The notes under the pieces: model-generated
The model's database searches: none
The model's input: the letters and a program-made list of their open reading frames with translations, nothing else
Told to the model about the DNA's origin: nothing
DNA from: Klebsiella pneumoniae
Lineage (GTDB): Bacteria > Bacteroidota > Bacteroidia > Flavobacteriales > Flavobacteriaceae
Assembly: GCA_943325355.2 (NCBI GenBank)
Contig: CALPPA020000021.1
Location: 1-13,159 of the forward strand
Reading direction: 5' to 3'
DNA length: 13,159 bases
Position numbers and translations under genes: made by a program
Shown: piece after piece, positions 6,358 to 13,159 of the stretch
Numbering within the stretch: position 1 is the first letter of the stretch
Layout: every line of letters starts with the position of its first letter

Positions 6358-8154
6358 TTAGTGATGTAAAACTTCTTCTCCTTCTTTCATTGGAACATTT
6401 TGAGGGATAAAATCTTCTTCGTGTCCAGGTTTGCTGTAATCATAAGGCCAACGGTGAACCTCCGGAAGTTCTCCAGGCCAGTTACCATGAATATGTTCAA
6501 TCGGAGCAGTCCATTCTAAAGTGGTTGAATTCCATGGATTTTGAACTGTTCGCTTACCATAGAAAATACTACTGAAGAAATTGTACAAAAATACTAATTG
6601 AAATGCACCCCCTACAAGTGCAAAAACTGTAATTAAAACGTTTACGTTTTGTAAATCATCAAATAATGGAAAATTCGTATTTGTATAATAACGTCTCGGT
6701 AATCCTGCTAACCCAATAAAGTGCATTGGAAAGAATACACCATATGCGCAAATGGCAGTTACCCAAAAGTGAACATATCCTAGATTTTTATTCAACATTC
6801 TTCCGAACATTTTTGGAAACCAATGGTAGATACCTGCGAACATTCCGTAAAGTGCAGAGATTCCCATTACCAAGTGAAAGTGAGCTACCACAAAATAAGT
6901 GTCATGAACGTTGATATCCAAAGTACTGTCTCCGAGAATAATTCCTGTTAAACCACCTGTTATAAATGTAGAAACCAATCCGATTGAGAACAACATTGCA
7001 GGATTTAATTGCAAGTTTCCTTTCCAAAGAGTCGTGATATAGTTAAATGCTTTTACAGCAGAAGGTATAGCAATTAGTAAAGTTGTAAAAGTAAACACAG
7101 AACCAAGGAATGGATTCATCCCCGAAATAAACATATGATGTCCCCAAACAATCGTTGATAAAAAAGCAATAGCCAAAATAGACATAATCATTGCTCTGTA
7201 ACCAAAAATAGGTTTACGAGAATTAGTTGCAAGAACCTCAGAGGTTATCCCTAAAGCAGGAAGAAGAATGATATAAACTTCTGGATGTCCAAGAAACCAA
7301 AACAAGTGTTCAAATAAAACAGGGGAACCACCTTGATGATGTAAAACCTCTCCAGCAATATAAATATCTGAAAGGAAAAATGATGTACCGAAACTTCTAT
7401 CAAAAATCAACAACAAAGCTGCTGACAATAATACTGGAAATGATATAACTCCAATTATAGCAGTAACAAAGAAAGCCCAAATAGTAAGTGGCATTCTGGT
7501 TAAAGACATCCCTTTAGTTCTTAAATTAATAACCGTAACTATATAATTTAAAGACCCCATCAAAGAAGCTGCAATAAATACAGCCATTGATACTAACCAA
7601 AGTGTCATTCCAGCACCAGAACCCGGAATTGCTTGTGGTAAAGCACTCAATGGAGGATAAATTGTCCAACCTGCAGATGCAGGACCTGATTCAACAAAAA
7701 GGGAACTTACCATTAATACGCTCGAAAGAAAAAATAACCAATAGGATACCATATTTAAAAACCCGGAAGCCATATCTCTTGCTCCTAGCTGAAGTGGAAT
7801 CAATAAATTACTAAAAGTACCACTCAATGCTGCTGTCAATACAAAGAATACCATTATAGTTCCGTGTATGGTTACTAAAGCTAAATAGCGGTCATTAAGC
7901 AATACCCCGTTAGGCGCATAGCTTTCTCCTAAAAATAAACTGAATACTTTGAATGACTGTTCGGGCCAAGCAAGTTGTAACCTAAAAAGCAAAGAAATAG
8001 CAACACCGATAACTCCCATAATAATACCTGTTAACAAGTATTGTTTTGCAATCATTTTATGATCTATACTAAAAATATATTTAGTAATAAAAGTATCTTT
8101 ATGGTGGTGTTCGTGTTCGTGATCCTGTGCGTGATCGTGACCTTCTGCTGACAT
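6358..8154 (-). CDS. cox1: Cytochrome c oxidase subunit I (A-type haem-copper oxidase)
   Basis: This is the catalytic subunit of aa3-type cytochrome oxidase in the inner membrane; it reduces O2 to water and pumps protons. The 598 residues have the expected 12 or so membrane helices. Visible ligands are His97 (IHGT) and His427 for the low-spin haem, His425 (AHFH) for the high-spin haem, and His290, His339 and His340 (HPEVY, WGHHM) for CuB. The cross-linked Tyr294 and Glu292 mark an A1-type enzyme. The D-channel Asp127 (GARDMA) and K-channel Lys368 (IPSAVK) are present, with Ser for the usual Thr at 365. The N-terminus is a His/Asp/Glu-rich tail (seven His in residues 6-18) and the protein ends in His-His. 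An AAAGGA 7 bases before the ATG is an unusual Shine-Dalgarno-like site for this phylum. It is the last gene of the operon. Confidence 0.97.
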   Translation of the reverse strand: MSAEGHDHAQDHEHEHHHKDTFITKYIFSIDHKMIAKQYLLTGIIMGVIGVAISLLFRLQLAWPEQSFKVFSLFLGESYAPNGVLLNDRYLALVTIHGTIMVFFVLTAALSGTFSNLLIPLQLGARDMASGFLNMVSYWLFFLSSVLMVSSLFVESGPASAGWTIYPPLSALPQAIPGSGAGMTLWLVSMAVFIAASLMGSLNYIVTVINLRTKGMSLTRMPLTIWAFFVTAIIGVISFPVLLSAALLLIFDRSFGTSFFLSDIYIAGEVLHHQGGSPVLFEHLFWFLGHPEVYIILLPALGITSEVLATNSRKPIFGYRAMIMSILAIAFLSTIVWGHHMFISGMNPFLGSVFTFTTLLIAIPSAVKAFNYITTLWKGNLQLNPAMLFSIGLVSTFITGGLTGIILGDSTLDINVHDTYFVVAHFHLVMGISALYGMFAGIYHWFPKMFGRMLNKNLGYVHFWVTAICAYGVFFPMHFIGLAGLPRRYYTNTNFPLFDDLQNVNVLITVFALVGGAFQLVFLYNFFSSIFYGKRTVQNPWNSTTLEWTAPIEHIHGNWPGELPEVHRWPYDYSKPGHEEDFIPQNVPMKEGEEVLHH

Positions 8155-8161
8155 ATATATA

Positions 8162-8167
8162 TCCTTT
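8162..8167 (-). promoter_or_regulatory. Shine-Dalgarno-like site before cox1
   Basis: On the minus strand this reads AAAGGA, with 7 bases to the cox1 ATG. Most genes in this window have only A/T-rich DNA at this position, as is usual in Flavobacteriia, so the site stands out. Whether the ribosome uses it is not shown by the sequence. Confidence 0.4.
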
Positions 8168-8183
8168 AAATTTTTTTAAATAA

Positions 8184-9344
8184 TTATTTCATTGTTATTT
8201 TAGTAACCATTGAAGTATCCGCTATAGCAATAGTGGAATCAGTTGTTACCCCACCTTCAACTTTTGCAGGAGTTTCTTTTGAGATTTTTACTTCTTGTAC
8301 CAAAGTTTTCTTATCGCTCAACCATTTTTTATAATCCTCAGGAGTGTCGACTACAATTTTAATTTGCATATTGTAATGAGAAGCACCGCAAATTTTGTTA
8401 CATAGTAATAAAAAATCAAAAGTATAAGGGTCCAGCGCCGTTTCTCCATTAGCAACAAGTTCTATACTTTTCTTTGCTCTAATTGCATTAATATTAGCCA
8501 CTTTTTTTATCATATACGGCAATTCTCTATATTCGTCGGTTGTATATGTTGGCTCAAAAGCAAATTCTGTAACCATCCCAGGAACACAATTCATTTGTGC
8601 TCTGAAATAAGGAAAATAAGCAGAATGCAAAACATCTTGGGAACGAAATTTAAAATGTACTTTTTTACCTTTTGGAATATGCAATTCCTTGATTACAATA
8701 TCATCCTGTGCATTTGGATCTGAAAGATCTACCCCTAGAGTGTTTACACCTTCAATAAGCCTAACATTTGCCTTAACAAGAACATTATCTGGTCCAGAAT
8801 ACCTTGCAGTCCAATTGAATTGTTGTGCATATAATTCAACTACAATTGTATCTTCATCGTCATCAATAAACATAATATTTGTCCATGCATATAATCCGTA
8901 AAGAATTAAAACTGTCAAAACTAATGCTGGAATTCCACTCCAAATAAGTTCTAATTTTGTACTATCCGAGAAATACAATGCTTTTTGATCTTTTTTCCCT
9001 CTATATTTAAATGCAAAATAATGAAGTAATACTTGTGTAATTGCCTGTACAAAGAAAATAACTATCCAGGTTAAATTCATTAAACTATCTATTGAATCTC
9101 CGTGTTCTGATGCAGAAGTGTGAAGTACTAAAGGCCCCCATTTAAACAATCCATATATTGTAAAAATATAAATGAACGCCAAGAAGCCAAACATCAAATA
9201 ACCTTGAACGTTATTATCTCCATCATTAGCCACCTGAGAATCATCTTTCGTTGCTCCTACTTGTGTCAAATCGAATATCTTAGTTAGCTGCCATAAAGCA
9301 ATACCTAACAGCGCTAAAATTATAATTACCAACAAACTTGTCAT
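8184..9344 (-). CDS. cox2: Cytochrome c oxidase subunit II (CuA subunit)
   Basis: Subunit II takes electrons from cytochrome c through the binuclear CuA centre on the periplasmic side and passes them to subunit I. The 386 residues are longer than the common 220-300. There appear to be four hydrophobic segments (about 3-20, 48-67, 91-110, 134-155), where classical forms have two; the first pair is an N-terminal extension. The cupredoxin domain follows. CuA ligands are visible: His240 (DVLHS), Cys315, Cys319, His323 and Met326 (CNKICGASHYNM). The usual Glu between the cysteines is Lys317; that residue binds copper through its backbone carbonyl, so the site should still form. About 40 residues (267-305) are inserted before the CuA loop. 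No haem-binding CXXCH is fused, so this is aa3-like and not caa3. It lies 17 bases after actF. Confidence 0.95.
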   Translation of the reverse strand: MTSLLVIIILALLGIALWQLTKIFDLTQVGATKDDSQVANDGDNNVQGYLMFGFLAFIYIFTIYGLFKWGPLVLHTSASEHGDSIDSLMNLTWIVIFFVQAITQVLLHYFAFKYRGKKDQKALYFSDSTKLELIWSGIPALVLTVLILYGLYAWTNIMFIDDDEDTIVVELYAQQFNWTARYSGPDNVLVKANVRLIEGVNTLGVDLSDPNAQDDIVIKELHIPKGKKVHFKFRSQDVLHSAYFPYFRAQMNCVPGMVTEFAFEPTYTTDEYRELPYMIKKVANINAIRAKKSIELVANGETALDPYTFDFLLLCNKICGASHYNMQIKIVVDTPEDYKKWLSDKKTLVQEVKISKETPAKVEGGVTTDSTIAIADTSMVTKITMK

Positions 9345-9361
9345 CTAATTTTTTTTAAATA

Positions 9362-10834
9362 TTAATAATGAAAATGTTTACTTTCTTCAATAAACGGGTT
9401 TCTTTTTGGCAACAATGGAACTTTTGTCAATGCAGTGAAAACTACATATATAAATAATCCAAGGAAAAAAAGAACAGATGCAATTTCTGAAACTCCAATA
9501 AACCATTGATCTCCAACCGTTCCAGGCATAATCATATTGAAAAAATCAATATAGTGTCCAAATAAAATAACTACACCAGCCATAATTAATATCCAGCTAA
9601 TTCTTTTGAAATCAGTGTTTATTAATATTAATACCGGGAACAAGAAATTCATGACTACAGCCCCAAAGAAAGGCAGATTATACAATTCTATTCTAGTTAC
9701 AAAATAAGTAACTTCCTCAGGAATATTGGCATACCAAATCAACATAAATTGAGAGAACCATAAGTAGGTCCAAAACACGCTAAATCCGAACATAAATTTA
9801 GCTAAATCGTGAATATGGCTTGTATTTACATATTCTAAATATCCTTTTGATTTTAAATACAATGAGATTAAGCAAATTGTTGTAATTCCACTTACAAAGA
9901 AACTAGCGAATACATACCATCCAAACAAAGTACTAAACCAGTGTGGGTCAACTGACATAATCCAATCCCAAGACATAATAGATTCAGTTACAATAAAGAA
10001 TACCAAAAATGCTGCCGACATTTTGAAGTTTTTTTTGTAAAAACTATCGTCTTTTGCTTCATCTTGTGCCAAACAATTTTTTCTGGAATAATACCGGTAT
10101 AGATTCCATCCTATCAAGAAAATAGCTGCTCTAATAATCCAAAAAGGAAAATTTAAATATCCCGACTTTGCCGAAATAAGTTTATCATGAGCGACAACTT
10201 CAGGGTCTAACCAAACAAACAAATGATTAAAATGCAGTCCACAGAGAATTAATATTACAAAGAAGATAACAGAACCAACAGGCAAATAAGCCGTAATTCC
10301 TTGCATCACCCTAAACAACACTGGAGACCATCCTGCTTGAGCTACTTGTTGAATGGCGTAGAATGCCAAAACACCAAGAGCAATTAACATAAAGAAAATA
10401 CAAGCAACATATAATGCAGCCCATGGTTTGTTTTGTAATTGATGTAGTACGTGCTCTAAATGTTCTTTGTGTTCCGTTTCAGCACTAACTTTATCTTCTC
10501 CAGCTACAGTGTGAGCTTCGGTTGAAGCGTGAGCTGGTTCAGTAACGGTAGTTTGTATTGTATCGTGCGCTTCTGTTGCAGTATCAACTACTTTGCTTGC
10601 TACTAAGGCTTCAGTAGCTTCGTGTGCAACTTCTGTTGCTGTGTTACTTGCTGTAGTTGTTGCATGTGCTTCGGCAGGAGCACCGTGAGAACTTCCGTGA
10701 GAATCAGCAGCTAGAATTGCCTCAACTGCTTTAATATCTTTGGGTGCAGATAAAAAACCATATCCTATTCCTAAAAGACCTACAGCCATTAAGATGAGAG
10801 AAAATGTTTTTAATTTACTTGAAAATGTATACAT
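9362..10834 (-). CDS. actF: Alternative complex III membrane subunit ActF
   Basis: ActF is a large integral membrane subunit of alternative complex III, the menaquinol oxidase that replaces bc1; it is a structural relative of the NrfD-type subunit ActC. The 490 residues give about ten membrane helices: 10-29, 138-163, 183-203, 229-248, 272-290, 302-326, 346-368, 386-406, 411-430 and 447-470. Between helices 1 and 2 is a polar stretch of about 90 residues (41-130) rich in Ala, Thr, Glu and His, with repeated TEAH/EAH/TATE words; this looks like a low-complexity loop that is not needed for the fold. Motifs in the core include WDWIMSVDPHWFSTLFGWY (289-307). The gene is 27 bases after actE and 17 before cox2. 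Assignment rests on motifs, topology and gene order; whether ActF itself binds quinol is not shown here. Confidence 0.93.
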   Translation of the reverse strand: MYTFSSKLKTFSLILMAVGLLGIGYGFLSAPKDIKAVEAILAADSHGSSHGAPAEAHATTTASNTATEVAHEATEALVASKVVDTATEAHDTIQTTVTEPAHASTEAHTVAGEDKVSAETEHKEHLEHVLHQLQNKPWAALYVACIFFMLIALGVLAFYAIQQVAQAGWSPVLFRVMQGITAYLPVGSVIFFVILILCGLHFNHLFVWLDPEVVAHDKLISAKSGYLNFPFWIIRAAIFLIGWNLYRYYSRKNCLAQDEAKDDSFYKKNFKMSAAFLVFFIVTESIMSWDWIMSVDPHWFSTLFGWYVFASFFVSGITTICLISLYLKSKGYLEYVNTSHIHDLAKFMFGFSVFWTYLWFSQFMLIWYANIPEEVTYFVTRIELYNLPFFGAVVMNFLFPVLILINTDFKRISWILIMAGVVILFGHYIDFFNMIMPGTVGDQWFIGVSEIASVLFFLGLFIYVVFTALTKVPLLPKRNPFIEESKHFHY

Positions 10835-10861
10835 ATCTATTACGATGAGTTTGTTTTACAA

Positions 10862-11413
10862 TTATAATTTGCTTTTTAGTTCCATCACATACGCTGCAAC
10901 CATCCAACGCTCTTTTTTGCTCAATTGATTAGCGTGTGAACCCATTAAATTAAGACCGTATGTCCCAACATGGAAAATGCTTCCTTCATTGATTATTCTG
11001 TCTTTATAACTAGGAACCCCTAAAAATTTTCCTTGAATTACTAGTTTGCCTTGACCATTACCTGCATTTCCGTGACAAATGGCACAATAAATTTCATAAA
11101 GCGCTTTCGCTTTTTCCATATCTTTTACAGACAATGGACCAAGTGGTGATTTAATATTTGCAGCTTTCACGGCAATTAAAGCTTCTGGAGTATCAGGATA
11201 TTCGTAAGTTTCAAATCCTCGGTTTATAGTTCCATCAACAGGAAGCTGTCCTTCTTTACCCCCTTTGAAAACATCAGCTTGAGAGTAAGTTCCATAACTT
11301 ACCGGCTCATACATATTTGGCATATATTGATAATTTGGTTTTAAATCATCTTTACAAGACGAAACCAAAATAGTTATACCTACTAAAAGTGTTATTTTAT
11401 ATACGCTTTTCAT
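10862..11413 (-). CDS. actE: Alternative complex III mono-haem cytochrome c lipoprotein ActE
   Basis: ActE is the single-haem cytochrome c of alternative complex III, on the periplasmic face, and is a likely electron exit towards the oxidase. From the ATG at 11413 it has 183 residues. A lipoprotein signal (hydrophobic 7-18, lipobox LVSSC with Cys20) indicates lipid anchoring. The haem site CAICHG has Cys110, Cys113 and His114; Met157 (GLNLMGSHANQL) is the probable sixth ligand, though this is inferred. Typical ActE sequence includes MPNMYEPVSYGTY near 32-44. A longer reading from a GTG at 11419 adds only Met-Asp; I prefer the ATG because it is a standard start and gives an 8-base gap after actD. 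Lys-Asp-Asp directly follows the lipid cysteine, which resembles a lipoprotein surface-export signal known in Bacteroidetes. Confidence 0.93.
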   Translation of the reverse strand: MKSVYKITLLVGITILVSSCKDDLKPNYQYMPNMYEPVSYGTYSQADVFKGGKEGQLPVDGTINRGFETYEYPDTPEALIAVKAANIKSPLGPLSVKDMEKAKALYEIYCAICHGNAGNGQGKLVIQGKFLGVPSYKDRIINEGSIFHVGTYGLNLMGSHANQLSKKERWMVAAYVMELKSKL

Positions 11414-11421
11414 ATCCACTA

Positions 11422-11946
11422 TTAATGCTTATCTATTACTTTAACTTCTACTGCTCCTGTTTTTTCGAAAAAAGAAACCAGTTCTTTTTCGTTGTTATTT
11501 ACTGCAACTTCCATCAAGAAATGGTCATCTGTAGTACGAACGTCAGGATTTTCTGCTTCTTTAAAAGGCCATAATCTACTTCTCATATAAAAAGTAATAA
11601 CCATTAAGTGAGCTGCAAAAAATACCGTTTCCTCAAACATAATTGGTACAAAAGCAGGCATATTTTCAATGTAACTAAAACTTGGTTTACCACCTATATC
11701 TTGTGGCCAATCTGTAATCATAATATAATTCATCATCCAAGTCCCAAAAGACAATCCGCACAAACCATAAATAAATGCACAAATTGCTAATCTAGTTGGT
11801 GCGAGTCCCATTGCTTTATCCAATCCGTGAACCGGAAATGGTGTAAAAACTTCTTCAATATGATGGTGGGCTGCACGCGTTTTCTTAACGGCATCCATCA
11901 AAATATCATCGTCATTATAAATGGCGTGTATTACTTTATTACTCAT
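11422..11946 (-). CDS. actD: Alternative complex III subunit ActD
   Basis: ActD (DUF3341 family) is a small membrane subunit of alternative complex III with no cofactor of its own; it contributes to complex assembly and stability. The 174 residues have a cytoplasmic-type N-terminus with [20 protein letters not shown] (19-38) and [15 protein letters not shown] (40-54), both typical of the family, then two membrane helices (about 53-72 and 100-119) and a polar C-terminal tail of about 50 residues. Its ATG overlaps the actC stop by 8 bases (ATGAGTAA), so translation is probably coupled to actC. actE follows after 8 bases (from its ATG). Identification is by family motifs and the invariant actC-D-E-F order. 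Confidence 0.93.
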   Translation of the reverse strand: MSNKVIHAIYNDDDILMDAVKKTRAAHHHIEEVFTPFPVHGLDKAMGLAPTRLAICAFIYGLCGLSFGTWMMNYIMITDWPQDIGGKPSFSYIENMPAFVPIMFEETVFFAAHLMVITFYMRSRLWPFKEAENPDVRTTDDHFLMEVAVNNNEKELVSFFEKTGAVEVKVIDKH

Positions 11947-13159
11947 GGTGTGAATCTTTATTTGCTGCTCTTGCTTTTATAAAATTATCTCCAGTTCCTT
12001 TCAAAATTGTTTTTACTTCAGCCTGTGCAATTACAGGGAATGTTCTAGCATACAACAAGAACAACACAAAGAAGAACCCTATTGTTCCAATGAAAATTCC
12101 AATATCTACAAATGTTGGAGAAAACATAGTCCATGATGAAGGAAGGTAATCTCTATGCAACGAAGTTACGATAATTACAAATCTTTCGAACCACATTCCA
12201 ATATTTACAACAATCGAAATTATGAAAGAGAACATTATACTTGTTCTTAATTTTTTAAACCACATAAACTGTGGAGAAAATACGTTACACGTCATCATTG
12301 ACCAATAAGCCCACCAGTAAGGACCAGTTGCTCTATTCAAGAATGCATATTGTTCATATTCCACTCCAGAATACCAAGCAACAAAAAGTTCAGTGATATA
12401 AGCAACACCAACAATAGAACCCGTAATCATAATTACAATGTTCATCAATTCGATATGTTGAATGGTAATGTAAGCTTCAAGATTAGATACTTTTCTCATA
12501 ATAATAAGCAAGGTGTTTACCATTGCAAATCCTGAAAAAACCGCTCCAGCAACAAAGTACGGAGGGAAAATTGTGGTATGCCATCCTGGTATTACTGATG
12601 TAGCGAAGTCCATAGATACAATCGTGTGTACAGAAAGCACAAGAGGTGTTGCTAAACCTGCAAGAACTAAGGAAACTTCCTCAAAACGTTGCCAGTCTTT
12701 TGCTCTTCCGCTCCAACCAAAACTCAATATAGAATACACTCTTTTATTGAAAGGCGTAACTGCTCTATCTCTAATCATTGCAAAATCTGGCAATAAACCT
12801 GTCCACCAGAAAACTAATGATACTGAAAGATAAGTAGAGATTGCAAATACATCCCAAAGTAAAGGAGAATTAAAGTTTACCCAAAGAGAACCAAATTGAT
12901 TCGGAATTGGTAATACCCAATAGGCTAACCATGGACGTCCCATGTGAATAATTGGAAACAAACCCGCTTGAATAACGGAGAAAATTGTCATCGCTTCCGC
13001 AGAACGGTTAATGGCCATTCTCCAACGTTGACGGAACAATAAAAGTACTGCTGAAATCAAGGTTCCTGCATGACCAATACCAACCCACCAAACGAAGTTA
13101 GTAATATCCCAAGCCCAACCAACAGTTTTATTTAAACCCCAAGTTCCAATACCTGTTGA
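11939..13159 (-). CDS. actC: Alternative complex III NrfD-like quinol-oxidising subunit ActC (5' end outside window)
   Basis: ActC is the NrfD/PsrC-type membrane subunit of alternative complex III that binds and oxidises menaquinol near the periplasmic side. The reading frame is open to the right edge and gives 406 residues; family members are roughly 460-480, so perhaps 60 residues are missing. The first visible part ([19 protein letters not shown], then [18 protein letters not shown]) is the conserved NrfD first-helix region, so a start at an internal TTG at 13060 would cut into the domain and is wrong. Further family sequence includes [28 protein letters not shown] and [17 protein letters not shown]. 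Eight or more membrane helices are evident. The C-terminus is polar and ends in DSHHE. It overlaps actD by 8 bases. actA and actB would be expected further upstream, outside the window. Confidence 0.95.
   Translation of the reverse strand, partial: STGIGTWGLNKTVGWAWDITNFVWWVGIGHAGTLISAVLLLFRQRWRMAINRSAEAMTIFSVIQAGLFPIIHMGRPWLAYWVLPIPNQFGSLWVNFNSPLLWDVFAISTYLSVSLVFWWTGLLPDFAMIRDRAVTPFNKRVYSILSFGWSGRAKDWQRFEEVSLVLAGLATPLVLSVHTIVSMDFATSVIPGWHTTIFPPYFVAGAVFSGFAMVNTLLIIMRKVSNLEAYITIQHIELMNIVIMITGSIVGVAYITELFVAWYSGVEYEQYAFLNRATGPYWWAYWSMMTCNVFSPQFMWFKKLRTSIMFSFIISIVVNIGMWFERFVIIVTSLHRDYLPSSWTMFSPTFVDIGIFIGTIGFFFVLFLLYARTFPVIAQAEVKTILKGTGDNFIKARAANKDSHHE

Noticed and set aside
7005..7070. Apparent loss of the K-channel lysine in Cox1 (NLQLN where mitochondrial subunits have NIKW)
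   Set aside because: Counting from the CuB His-His pair shows the functional lysine is the one in IPSAVK (Lys368), which is present; the NLQLN position is a different residue.
12513..12833. 106-residue open frame on the plus strand inside actC
   Set aside because: It is antisense to a strongly conserved membrane protein, has no recognisable domain, and open antisense frames of this size are common over such genes.
13058..13060. TTG at 13060 as the start of actC
   Set aside because: The frame stays open to the right edge and the 33 upstream codons encode conserved NrfD-family sequence, so the gene is simply cut by the window.

Overview
The window is about 35% G+C by eye, has all its genes on the minus strand, and looks like chromosomal DNA of a Bacteroidetes bacterium, most likely Flavobacterium or a close relative. 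The evidence is the N-terminus of the type IX secretion translocon SprA next to ruvA, the alternative complex III (act) genes joined to cytochrome oxidase genes, and promoter elements of the Bacteroidetes type (TAnnTTTG) with few Shine-Dalgarno sequences. I see no mobile element, CRISPR array, tRNA or rRNA.

In the direction of transcription (right to left) there are four blocks. (1) 13159-6358 is a respiratory operon: actC (5' end outside the window), actD, actE, actF, cox2 (CuA subunit) and cox1 (haem-copper subunit I), packed with gaps of -8 to about 30 bases and closed by a strong hairpin terminator at about 6291-6337. (2) 6264-4310 is ruvB (Holliday junction motor) followed after 8 bases by queG (epoxyqueuosine reductase); its likely promoter abuts and partly overlaps the respiratory terminator. 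(3) 4151-3726 is a small two-CBS-domain protein with its own terminator at 3677-3706. (4) 3573-1 holds maeB (malic enzyme with a phosphotransacetylase-like C-terminal domain), then ruvA, then sprA, which starts 3 bases after the ruvA stop and runs off the left edge.

The act and cox genes work as one machine. ActC/ActF with other subunits oxidise menaquinol, the lipid-anchored mono-haem cytochrome c ActE belongs to the electron-exit side, and CuA (Cox2) and the haem/CuB centre (Cox1) reduce oxygen; a physical ACIII-aa3 supercomplex is known from Flavobacterium johnsoniae. The other genes are housekeeping: recombination (ruvA, ruvB), tRNA modification (queG), C4 carbon flow to pyruvate (maeB), and protein secretion/gliding (sprA).

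I found no convincing undescribed system. The points worth a second look are small: non-ATG starts (sprA, queG), an inverted repeat exactly bracketing the maeB -7 element, a ruvB promoter merged with the upstream terminator, a surface-export-like Lys-Asp-Asp after the ActE lipid cysteine, a low-complexity insert in ActF, and histidine-rich ends on several respiratory subunits.
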